A DNA stretch of 64,000 nucleotides from Tetranychus cinnabarinus. Lineage: Eukaryota; Arthropoda; Arachnida; Trombidiformes; Tetranychidae. This document shows, in pieces, positions 9,542-20,300 of this stretch. A program made the position numbers and the translations under genes. The DNA lies in assembly GCA_022266195.1 (NCBI GenBank), contig WHVY01000006.1, forward strand, positions 5,022,001 through 5,086,000. The letters are read 5' to 3'. The notes beneath the pieces are model-generated. The model searched no databases and was not told where the DNA came from. It was given only the letters and a program-made list of their open reading frames with translations. The first letter of the stretch is position 1, and each line of letters begins with the position of its first letter.

Positions 9542-10179
9542 TCAACATAGACCTGAATTTTTAATGAAAAAACTATCTTCAGAATAAGAACTCCGGAAGT
9601 TGTAATCTTTAGCTTTTGTCACTTTGATAATAGTCATTTTTGTTTGGTCGGTAATTCTGAAGCTCAATGTTTCAATACCATCATAAGTAATTTTGTTAAC
9701 ATGGGATCATTTATTTTTCCTTATGTGATCTCTTTGATAAATTTTTTCCCAATGTTTCAGGATTCGATTTAGCGAATCCTTGACTGGATCGTTTTCTTCC
9801 ATTGTTTTGAGTACAATATTAATAACATCTGTTGCTTTCCAAAGTGGTATACAGGGTACCAATGGTTCAGGTAAACTTGCCAAGAGATTTTGATTCTACG
9901 CGTTGATTTGGATAGATCCATTTTTTTGGTTCATTTTTCTTACGCTTTTTCGTGCACTGAGGAAACACAAACCCAACAAGCACAATCATCTTGGTAATCA
10001 CTTTTATTGAAATTTGAAGTCGATAATGACGGTGATTGTGATGAAGATGATGATGAAGCATCAATATCAATTTCACTACAATGTTGACAGGCACAATTAT
10101 CAAAACAAATTCTCAATTCACATAATATTCTCGCAATATTTTGTCTTATATTTTTTATGAATGGTGGAGAATGAAAATT
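9542..10179 (-). pseudogene. exon with twin DxCACxxC motifs, broken by two frameshifts and a stop
   Basis: Reading from the acceptor before 10179, the frame gives HSPPFIKNIRQNIARILCEL and then FDNCACQHC, a Ser-rich spacer and QDDCACWVC. After a frame change come a basic EPKKWIYPNQR segment, LPEPLVPCIPLWKATDVINI and HWEKIYQRDH. A TGA follows, after which the same frame continues through ITYDGIETLSFRITDQTKM to a stop at 9542-9544. The preserved codon pattern on both sides of each break shows real former coding sequence. The paired Cys clusters suggest a small metal-binding module; I cannot match it to a known domain. Confidence 0.5.
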
Positions 10180-10252
10180 CTGTTATGAGTCTGAAAAACA
10201 GAGAGTTAAAAATTTTAGAAAAAGTGTGCTGGAGCCAGCCATTTTTTACTAC

Positions 10253-10365
10253 TATCATTCCGGGATTGATGCTAGTATTAGTATGAATAGGATTCAGTTC
10301 AGCATCATAATCTGTCACTGTCCTTTGTTTTGATTGTGGAAACGTTAAGTAAATTGGTATTAGTA
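10253..10365 (-). pseudogene. 113-base exon of the decayed gene
   Basis: It begins after a TAG acceptor, enters in phase 1 and leaves in phase 0 at ATA|GTAGTA. It encodes VLIPIYLTFPQSKQRTVTDY and then DAELNPIHTNTSINPGMI with no stop. The following 73-base intron ends at AACAG before 10179 in the matching phase, which strongly supports the splice model. Confidence 0.5.
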
Positions 10366-10473
10366 CTATTTTCAGTTAATGCTTTCTATTCAACACTGAT
10401 GTTAGTACTAAAATGGTTAGTCATTCTGAGTGTTAGTAGCACTTACTAAGTGACTTAAGTGACTGAAACTTAC

Positions 10474-10543
10474 CACTGTTTCCGTTTCCTGATATTAGAA
10501 GAGCATTATGTCCAAATTGTTTTTTCAAAGCCAAGATCATAAT
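10474..10543 (-). pseudogene. 70-base exon of the decayed gene
   Basis: It is bounded by a CTGCAG acceptor and a consensus GTAAGT donor. It encodes IMILALKKQFGHNALLISGN and a short GNS end, open in one frame, and leaves in phase 1 as the next exon requires. The exon is intact by itself. Confidence 0.5.
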
Positions 10544-10587
10544 CTGCAGAACAATTGTACATAAATATTTTACAACTTGTTAGTAAC

Positions 10588-11240
10588 TAATCGTTTTTCA
10601 ATTACGAATGCAAACAGAGGTGATGGATTAAATAATCTCCCTGTAAATATAAATTACAGTAGTATTACACTTATTCAATATTTTTGAAGATTCGCCATCT
10701 ATTGGAATAATTAATACTGGTCCTACACTTTTCTTTCTAATTTTTCATTTTAATTTTTGCCAATCAGAAACACTCAAGAAAAAAACAAAAAGAAAGAGAA
10801 AAATTATTGAACTAAGAGAAAAGTATTAAATATCCCAATATATGGCGAATCTTCAAAAATATTGAATAGTGTAATCCTACTGTAGTTGAAATATTTTTCC
10901 TTTATCTTCATCACCTTTAGCAAACAGCTCATTAATTTCCAGAAAAATAGTGCAAACTTGTAACATTAAGAGAAATTGTAATTTATGGTAAATTGATTCA
11001 CCAACACTTGCTTATGAAAATGCCATCCTCACGAGTGCTACACAAGGGTTCGCTGTTGCTATTGACTCAGTAATCAACTTTTTCGCAGACTCTAAAAGTA
11101 TCATAAGCTTTCTTCACTTATCACTCTATTTCAGCTTTTGTGGTAAATTCAATCAAGTTCACTAAATTTTCAAGACTGAAATCTTGATTCAACAGATGAC
11201 ACTAAAATGAAGTTCTGACAATTAAGGAGTTATCCTGCTG
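10588..11240 (-). pseudogene. helical exon block, split by a MITE
   Basis: The frame gives SLENLVNLIEFTTKAEIE and, after a frame change near 11120, a helical run with LLESAKKLITESIATANPC, one TAA, then LQFLLMLQVCTIFLEINELF up to the MITE target duplication at 10927. The same frame resumes beyond the MITE (10609-10588) and reaches a possible donor, joining in phase with the 70-base exon. The short intron implied there (44 bases) is a weak point. Confidence 0.45.
10618..10919. mobile_element. 302-base hAT-like MITE with 8-base TSD
   Basis: It is flanked on both sides by GCAAACAG (10610-10617 and 10920-10927). The ends start AGGTGATGGA on the left and, in reverse complement, TAAAGGTGATGAA on the right. 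Strong inverted arms lie at 10651-10708 and 10831-10889 (CAGTAGTATTACACTTATTC versus the mirrored GTAGGATTACACTATTC, then a shared AATATTTTTGAAGATTCGCC). It has no coding capacity. An 8-base duplication fits hAT. It sits inside an exon of the decayed gene. Confidence 0.7.
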
Positions 11241-11520
11241 AACATGTGCGGATTAGCGCCAAAAAAGAATCAGCATAAAAACGAATAGAAAAGAGTTTCA
11301 AGTTATTTTTACCAGATGACAGCAGCTACCTTGCAATAAAAAGGTTCAACAAAAGACAAAAAAGTCTCATAGATGTCCCTACCTGCTCAGTAATTTTACG
11401 GTTGAAACTCAGATATTATTTTCAAATCCATCATTTGATTTACTGTTTTCAGATTCAGATCCACTTGAACAAAGATTTGAATTGGAAATGAAATTGAAAT
11501 TAAATTCATATTTGCTAGTC

Positions 11521-14039
11521 AATCATTATAACTAAAATGAATGACCTAATACTTTATCAAAGACATGGTCAACATCTTCTTGCAAACTTTATTAATGCTT
11601 TTTGAGTAAAAACTTTTTTTTTGTCCAATGAAGTTTCTATAGGTTGGTGAAAAATTCACTGAAATTGTCACGAAAAATCTAAAGAAAAAAATATGAAGCA
11701 AAAAAACAATGAAAAAAGCATTGTTCATTCATGACATGATGAAGGAAAGAATGCATAAATCGAGAATCGAAATTGTATTTGTCTAGATTTATTCAGAAAC
11801 ATCAATTTTCATTTGATCTTGAACAACAACAAGCACAGAAACAAAGTATAAATATATTTATGATGAAAAAGGAAAGAATTGAAAAAAGATGAAAAAGTCT
11901 ATTCAATTTGATAGACACTGGTATTGATATTATTTCATTTCATCCTTTTCATCTTCTTCTCATGATATAATTTGATCAGCAAGAATAAAATTTCAAGCCC
12001 GTCAGCAAAGAGTCCAAAGAAGACTGGAAAACAATATCGGCCAGAAAATGAGTAAAAATGATGAACATGATTTCCATGGGAATTCTTGATGGAAATGTTT
12101 ATTTTCCTTTCTTTTTTGCATCAACTTTTCAGTTCTGAGCAAAAACTGAACATCAATTATAATGAAAAATTGCGAGTTTCAGTGTTTTGTTTGTGGGCAA
12201 AAGGAAAGAAAACTAAGAAAAATGTTTAAATCAAAAGATGAAAATGAATATGAAAATAAAGATGGAGCCAAAAGGAGAGAAACAGTAAAAAGCATTTTCA
12301 TCTTTTCTCATCAATATTTAGTCTTGTGTGTTTTTTATTCAATGAAAACAAATGGTAAAGAGTATAAAATGAAATGCAAGATGATGATGCGAAATGCTGT
12401 GAAAAAATAACATGCAAAAACCATGTCAACAAAAAATTTACTATCAATTGGAGAAAAGCTTTTCTCTCTTTTCCTCCTTTCAACTCCCACTTCTCAACGT
12501 CCATTCACACTGAAAGCATTCATCATTTTACACACTCTTGTTGCTGTTACATGAAAATAAAAAATGATCTCACCCCTTGGATCAGTTTTTACCCTTACTC
12601 TTCCTAAACTTTTTTTTACTTCATCTTCTTTAGAAAGAGTGAGAGAAGAAGAAAGAAGCCACAGAAGATGAGGAGGTAAAGAAAATTGACTGATGATTGA
12701 GAAGATGGAACAAAATGGAAAAAATTTTTCCCCTTTTTTTAAAACGAGCCAAAGATATAAATGCTAAGATGTAGATGCTGGGAGTTTGAAAACAAGCTAT
12801 AATGTAATAACTAGGAAGGAGGTAAAAACAGAGTTGGATTGATGTTTGAAAAGAAGAAGAAGATGATGATGATGATGATAATGATGAAAACGCAATCAAT
12901 GTTATCGAGGGTTTGCTTATTGAGGGTGACCAGGAAAAAATTAAACGCTATGGAAGAGGATGATGATGCTGATGATGGGGAGGAAGAAAAGGAGGAGGAA
13001 AGGATAGAGGGAGAGATGGAGAGATGGAGTTTAAAGTATGCAAAGAAAAAAAGTTGAGTGAGAATCTTGGAGAGAGAGAAAAGTTTTTTTCTTTTACTTT
13101 TTTTTCTCTCCTTCCAACACTGCGAGGCATGGGTTAGGCATTGGCCTTTTTTTAATGTTGCAGATTCACTCTTTAACTGGTTGATGGGATGAAGATGAAC
13201 AAGGGTAAAGCTTGCACAACAAAACAAAGAGTCTCGAGTTTTTGAGCGTAAAAAAAGTTGAGACTCCTTTTTTTTGCTTCTCCGTGCTTATTGATTAACT
13301 GTCACTCACTTGCACATTACTAACTACTTTGTGATGGCGATACTGCTGTTGCTGTTCATCCTTAATCACCATTAGCATCATCATCATCTTGATGGTGATT
13401 TCAATATCTTCTGTTTTTTTCTCTTCTACACTTTTAAACTTTTACTTTTAGCCACTCGAAATTTAATTTTTTTTCTCTCTCTTCTTTCATTGCCACCTTC
13501 AATCAAGACTTTTTTTTGCTTTTTGTTTCTGCTCTTCTGCTGTTGCTACTTAATCACTACCTTTTACTACTAATATCACTACTGATACTGACTGCTGCCA
13601 AAGTAACTCTCATCGCCATTATTCATTAGAAGATAGAAAACCTTTAATTCTCAATCTTTTTACTTTCATTTTTTTCTTGAAATCATTCTCGTTTGAAAAG
13701 AACCAACTTTCACATGAACAAAATCAGCATTCAAAAGAGCGAAACCGGCTGACTAAAGACACAGAGCTTCCATCAAATGACCAAAACTTTTATGAGATAA
13801 AAACTCGAGTTGAAGAGTGACTCTTTGCAGAGTATGCGAAAAGGATTATCAAATTTCAATGAGCTCTAATTGAATTTCTCGAGAAATCGGACTGATTTAA
13901 ATCAATTAGCTGATTTGGTGTAGAATTGAAGAAATACATGATTTTGGTTGAAATAAAAACTTGAATTTTATTAAAATCCAAGCCAGTTTGTTCGAGTTTT
14001 TCCATGATAATTTTCGAGTATTGTGCTCGAAATATTGGT
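11521..14039. other. no gene seen
   Basis: AT-rich DNA with ATG/GAT runs and A- and T-rich tracts (for example 12839-12980). Open frames here are low-complexity and overlap on both strands. Confidence 0.5.
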
Positions 14040-14179
14040 AATTAATAATGTCTGAAAGTAAAAAAGATATTAAAGTTTGCATCAAAAGGTTAATCGTCTA
14101 ATCGTCAGGAATTTCAACTACATTCAAAATAAACATCAACAGCTATAAAACGATCCATTATAACATCAATAAACGGTGC

Positions 14180-14550
14180 ATTTCAATCGTCGAGAGGACA
14201 TTAATCAAAGAAATCGAATCGGGATCAAATTGATCAACTCAGAGCTTGGATTGATCAAGATTGTCAACTCACATTGGAGACTTCATTTGACCTGAAAGAA
14301 GCCCATGATCACATTGAGAAAATGTTTGATCAATTGAAATTGCATGTAAAACGTTTCGGACCAAAAACAGTTAATGAAGCATTTAATACATTGTGGTCGT
14401 GCATCACAATTTATAAGTCCAGAAGATTGTGAATCTCATTTTGATGAAATGTTAACTCATATTCCTCGATGCACCAGAAAGGAAGTAATTAACTAAATAA
14501 TCCAAGGACTGAATAAAGCAACTCAACTCGAGAATTTTTGTCTTGTGGAA
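14180..14550 (+). pseudogene. frameshifted coding relic ending at a consensus donor
   Basis: One frame reads DQIDQLRAWIDQDCQLTLET, then a stretch with KMFDQLKLHVKRFGPKTVN. Near 14390 it must shift by one base to continue as ASQFISPEDCESHFDEMLTH, IPRCTRKEV, one TAA and QGLNKATQLENFCLVE. It then meets GTAAGT at 14551. The helical, charged composition differs sharply from the low-complexity surroundings. I do not recognise the protein. It looks like an exon of a dead gene or of a dead repeat copy; a functional exon is unlikely because of the breaks. Confidence 0.45.
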
Positions 14551-14556
14551 GTAAGT

Positions 14557-17235
14557 TTTGGTCAGTTGAAAACTGAGTCTATTGTTTTGGAAACTGTGTC
14601 TTTACAGTTAGCCGGTTTTGCTCTTGAATGCTGGTTTTGTTCATATGAAACTTGCTTCTATTCAAACGAGAATTTATCATTTTTATTCTTTGCTTTTTTT
14701 CACTTTTTTTGCAAACTCTTCATGCTCATCATTTTCATTAACAAGGCGTCTTAACAATTAGACGTTTTCAACTCAAAGTTGTAATTTTTTACTCTTCTTT
14801 GTTCATCCTGTCTTGCTAATTATCCAGCTTTGTCCGCAACTCATAACTCATGTTAACAGTTTCAACTCGCCAACAATTTTTGCTCAAGAAAATTTTCTTT
14901 TCTCGGAAACAAAACCTTTCATTGGATCTTTTGCACATTTCACTCCCAGTTTTATCCAATTGCCTGTCATTCCTCAATCCCAGATAATATCAGTCCATGA
15001 ATGTGCATACTCTTCATCTTGTTCATTCCAAAAATCATTTTCTCAACTGTCATTTTCTCTTCAGATTTTTCCCTTTTCCTTTACTCTCACATCTCAACCA
15101 ATTTCTTGCGTCTATTTAAATTTTCAGTTGAAATTGAAAAGCTGATCCAAAATAAGAAAAAAGTAAGCAAAAGGGAAAAATCCAAAGATGATAAAAGATT
15201 GAGACATGAAGATGAGAGAGAAGAAGAAAAGAGTAAAATGGAAAAGAGCTAAATAGTGTTTTCCAAAAAAAGAAGATGAAGAAGATGAAGAAAGTATAGC
15301 TTAGAGATAGATGAACAAGTGAAGACAAAAAAGTGGTGAAAACGAAAAGTGACTAAAAATGTATATTTCTTCTTCTCCAGATAAATAATATTGGTGACAA
15401 TATTCAAGCTTCGCTTACTCTTTCATCCCGTCATCTTTTCCTCTTCCTCTCTATCCAATAAGTCTTCTCACTGTTACATCCTTTCATTCCTTCAGCGTCC
15501 TTCACTCATCTTTTTATCATCATCATTCAAAATCCTCTCACTCAATATCTCTTTCTCTTTCCCTTCCCTCAATTTCATCTTTTTTTATGCATCATTTTCG
15601 CTACTGTTTAGTTGTCATTGAAAGACAACGGGGTAAAGCAAGAGAGCGAGAGAGAGAGATTTTAAAGAAAAGAAAAGTCGAAAAAAATATAAGATAAAAA
15701 AAGGATGATGATGATGATGGACCAATGAATTGATAGAAAAAAGAAAATTTCCTTTTTTAATGTATTTAAAGTTGACTGGAGCCTTGAAGCAACTAAATGA
15801 TGAGGAAGATGAGAAAGTTTATCTTCATAATGCACCATGGAAGCCAAGAAATATGATGAGACTGATGTGATGTTGTTATCATTATTACTTGATATTTCCT
15901 TGAGTTTCATGAAAAAGAAGAAGAAAGAAGGAAAAGAAAAGTTTTCTTTACTTTTGCACTTTAATCAACATTGGATTTGGATCTATTAAGATGAGCGTCA
16001 ATGTCAAAAAAATGGAAACTTATCCATTTGATTTCGAGTTTTGCTTTTTGCAACATTTCAAGTTGAGCATGGAAAATTGTAAAATGCATGGAAAAGGAAT
16101 CGAGAGAAAAGTTCGAAGTGTCCGTAGATAAAGTCTCCAAAATGGTCAGTCGACTTTAAAGTTAAAGGTAAATCTCTAATTGATGCGCTCTCTGAGCAAA
16201 TTTCAGTTCGACTGGTGAATCAAAATGATTGACATTTTAATAAATTCAAAGTTACACATTTGCACACTTTCAATTCAGTGATTTCCATTTAGTGATTCAT
16301 TTAAATTGTCACTTTTGGCCAAAGGTGTACCTTTGCATTTTACGTTTTTTTTCTTCGATTCGCTGTTCAACTTGTCATTTTGAAAATTTCAACATTTTTT
16401 CATTTTCCATTTCAATTGCATGAACTTGAACTTTTTTTCTTCCATCATTTTTTGTTGCCCTTTTTTTGTTCATATTTTACAGAAAAAAATGAATAGAAAT
16501 TTTGGTTTCCATGAATGTGAAAACCATGTCAATGACTTTTTGACACATGAAGACACATTTTTCGTGTTCATTCGAGGCGGATAAGCATAAGTCAACCATG
16601 CACAATGGACAATGACAAAGTTATCAAATTACCCCTCAAATATGAGGCACTGGCAAGAGGCTGTATTGGCAACAAAAAAGAGACTCATAAAAGACCTCAT
16701 GTTATATGGTCATTTATTGAATCATTTTTATCGCATAAAAATACTTGAGCCAATCTTGTAATAATAATAAATGTTGTAATAATATTATCATCAATAGAGT
16801 ATGAATTGACGATGTTAATAATGTTGTCGAGTGAATGGAAATGCATCTAACCAATGGTTGAGAGTAATGTGAGGGCGAGTTGGAGGAGAAGGAAAAAGTT
16901 TGTACTTGATGAAAAGATAAATTAATGATTATAGAGTTAATCATTGTGAATTGACCAATGGTAAAGGCTGTTTGGACAATAGATGGAAAATGCTCGCTTT
17001 TGGGGTAAAATGAGATAGAAAAGTGACTCTTTTTTCCTCTCTTTCTTTCTCCTTTTTTCCTGCTCTCTTTTTCTTTTCTCCGAGTTCATGCGTAAAGGCT
17101 GCAACTAGAGTATCCAATGATGACCACTTCAATAGGCCTACAGATTCAAAGGGACACAACCTCTGCTCTGCTCAGAGACTTTCGAGACTCTTGGTCCAAT
17201 CACATTTCCAGTCTGACCCTCCATGCATTGACTGA
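14557..17235. other. no gene seen
   Basis: AT-rich with purine-rich and pyrimidine-rich tracts and GAT repeats near 15705. I could support no exon or RNA gene. Confidence 0.5.
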
Positions 17236-17255
17236 ACTGTATTGATCAATACAGT
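17236..17255. repeat. perfect 20-base palindrome
   Basis: ACTGTATTGATCAATACAGT equals its own reverse complement. Its right 14 bases recur at 17752-17765. Confidence 0.8.
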
Positions 17256-17337
17256 AAATCTTGTCCAAGGTTAAATTGAAATGTTTATTGAAAACAAATC
17301 AACTTTAATCATCAAATCGATCAGTAAATCGATTATT

Positions 17338-17362
17338 CCTAACCTAACCAAACCTGACCTAA
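17338..17362 (-). repeat. interstitial telomere-like tract (TTAGG type, minus strand)
   Basis: Five pentamers: CCTAA, CCTAA, CCAAA, CCTGA and CCTAA. This is a short degenerate run of the arthropod telomere unit. Confidence 0.55.
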
Positions 17363-20300
17363 TCATTTATTTTCACAATAATGAAAAATAACCCAATGAT
17401 TAATATTACAACATTTAGTCATCAAAGTTGTAAGTCTCACTAGATGAGATAAAACATCAACTTTTTACTCAATAGGTTTTGTTTCCGATGTCATTTGGCA
17501 TTTAACTGGGTTGACCGTTTAAACTATTAGTCAGTTAAGTAACCTTTCAAGTCACGACTTCATTGCATGTTTTGATTACTCAAATTTTTGTAACAATAAC
17601 GCAAAGTAATCTGATGACTCTTTAGCCAAACTGTTAGTCTGTTGGTTAAATATGCATTTTTAGCTCATCTTTAAGCTCGACAAAAGCATAAACTCTCGAC
17701 TCAACTCGAAATTTATGAAATTTAAGATTAAATAAACTTTAGTCATTCGTGTTGATCAATACAGTTTGCCTTGAAATAAATTTCTTATCTCAACATTTAC
17801 GCAGCAAAATAACCCGATGATGTCTTTCAACTTTAAGTCAACAACTCTAAGCCAATGGTACAAGCAGCCATTTTTGAATCGCTTTTCCTCTTAAACTTTT
17901 CTGTTTACTTGCCCAACCAAATTACCCTCATTACAATAAATGTAGCCTAATCTTAAGCTGTAAATAAAATCAAACTTTTTTGTACATCATGTAAGTCATG
18001 AAGCATCTCTTGTAGAGCTCAGTGATACCTGGTTCAAGTGTGAGAAATGAATCTGTTTAAGCATTTGATGATTGAAAAGTTTTTAAACTGCGTTAAAGAT
18101 TTGCACCTTTGATTAAATCAAACGAGTTTGATGGATGCGCTGGATGAGAGATTTAGTCTCAAACAAGATTAACTATTGCCTCTTTATCACCATCAAGCTG
18201 ACCCACAACATTTATCAAAAAAAAGGAAGAGTAAAATCGAAGCAAAAAAAAGAGTCAAGAGAAAAAGAAAATTTTTTCCTGATTTAAAATTTCCAAACTG
18301 ATTCAACTTTTATCATCAACATCACCATCATCATCATCATCAATATCATCATTTTCATCATCCAATTTTTACCCATCAATCTACCAACCTCTTTATGTCA
18401 AACTCATAAACTTCATCCTTCATCCTTTATCATTCCCATCGCCTCATCCAAGGAAAAACATTGGAAAGCAAAAAAAAAGTAGGAAAACAAAGAAAAGGCG
18501 CAAGAAGATGAAGAAAATTCTTGAACCAAATTCTGTCCGAAAACATTTTAACCATCAATAATAATCATGATAAAATAATGCATCGCCAAATGATCATTAG
18601 ACTTGAAACTTCTTGCAACCATTCAAGTCAATTACAAGAGCAAAAAAGGTCCAAACTGGTCACAAGACAAGGGCAAGCAGCTGATGTAACCCACATCCTC
18701 ATCATTACCTCATCTTATCCACTCTTTATCCTTTTCCTTCCCTTCCAGCACATTTTGACCTTAATATGGAATGAAAAGAAAAAAAAACAGTTTTCTCTTT
18801 TTCCCTCTTTCTTTTTTCACTTTCATTTTGTTACCTTCATTGAACCATATTCCGATTCATGTACATTTTGTTATCAATAAAACATTAGTCAACATAAAAA
18901 CGCTATTGAAGGGTAAATTATGATAACAACAAGTATTTCAAGAGAGACAAAATTGTCCACAGAAAGGAAAGAAAGAGAAAATTGAAAATGGCAAATCAAA
19001 TTCATAATCTGATAAACATTTGAAGCTTGTATTGGAAGAAGATGAAAAAAATGTAAACTTAACTCCCTTTACTCTTTCACTCCCTGGCAAACAAATGAGT
19101 ATAAAAAACGATCCATTTCAAGTAAAATGTCCTTGAATGAGTTTACGTTTTTTTTGCTGTTGTTGAACCTCTGCTCGTGTTTTGTGGGTTTATCGTCAAA
19201 AACAGTCAAGTTATCATCAGTTGCAGACTCACTCCAGCAACAGTGAACATCGGGTTCGAGACTCACTTTGAGAGGCAGTTTTAAAGATATAAATATATAA
19301 GTAGACATAAAGAGTAAAGATTGATTTGAATTTGACCTAAATTTGTGGGGGGGGAGGGAAGACATTTTGATCGAGTCGATAGGAAAGAGAAAAAAGGAAA
19401 GAGAAGAGAAGAAATTATTTCGATATTTTCCAATTTTTTCGCCATTCTATTCATGTCCACCCCTTCATCTTGCACTCCTTCTTGGACTTCTTTTTGCTTC
19501 CGTTTTTTTTGGATAAAATTTTTTCTCCCTTTGCTTTTACACTCTTTAACCATTTAGGTTTTTGGCAAACTATTAATGAATATAAAAGAGGCAAAATCTG
19601 GGTCAAATTAAAAAGTTTACTTATCATGATAATTGTCATCGAAATCCATTGTTAAGAATTTTTTTCCGTTTCTTCTCTTTTTTCTATTTGTATTGATATT
19701 GGAAAATATTTTACAATTTTTTACATTAATCAATGGAGAAATGAGAATTGACAAGTTTGACCAGAAAAATTTAATTTCTGTTTTCGATTCCAGCTTTTCC
19801 CTGTCATTTCAGATAATTTATCTTTTTCTTTATTCGCTCTCTTCTGTTTTCCTTCTACCAATATTGACAGTTATTAATGTTTTGGTTTGCCTTTAATTTG
19901 CAAATTTTTTTTACTTTTTTCACTTTTCTTTTTCTTTATCAATCAATTTGCTTCTTGTGTTCAAACCGTTTGTTTTCAACAAATTATTCACTTCCATTTA
20001 GCTTCACAGATTTATCCATTCAGGTTCATGGTTACTGGTCAAATGGTGCAAATGGATCAGAATAATTTGCTCAAATCTGTTTCTTTATTCAAAGGTTTCA
20101 TGTTGAGTGAAATTTTTCATTCTCTCGCTTTCTGTGTGCAAATGCTTTCCAATTTTGGCCAGAAAATGTTTGAATTTTCAAACTTTCTCCAGAGAATTGA
20201 ACACAAAATATTCATCACTTTTTCCGTATCAACTTTTATGCTTAACCATTCGATTGAATTTCCATAAAATCAGTGTTTTCTGAGTAAAAAAAAGTTACAG

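Larger units (their letters stand above)
8717..11520 (-). pseudogene. unrecognised multi-exon gene, decayed and invaded by a MITE
   Basis: Several coding-like blocks on the minus strand line up through plausible splice sites but contain stops and frameshifts. From 5' to 3' they are: a Ser/Asn-rich block (11520-11413); a helical block (11240-10588) interrupted by the MITE at 10618-10919; a 70-base exon (10543-10474); a 113-base exon (10365-10253); a Cys-motif exon (10179-9542); and a coiled-coil block (9197-8717). Exon phases match across 10543/10474, 10365/10253 and 10179. I do not recognise the family. The two DxCACxxC clusters suggest metal binding. The MITE, at least two in-frame stops and about three frameshifts make it non-functional here. 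It could be a host gene copy, or a gene carried by an old mobile element or virus. Confidence 0.55.
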
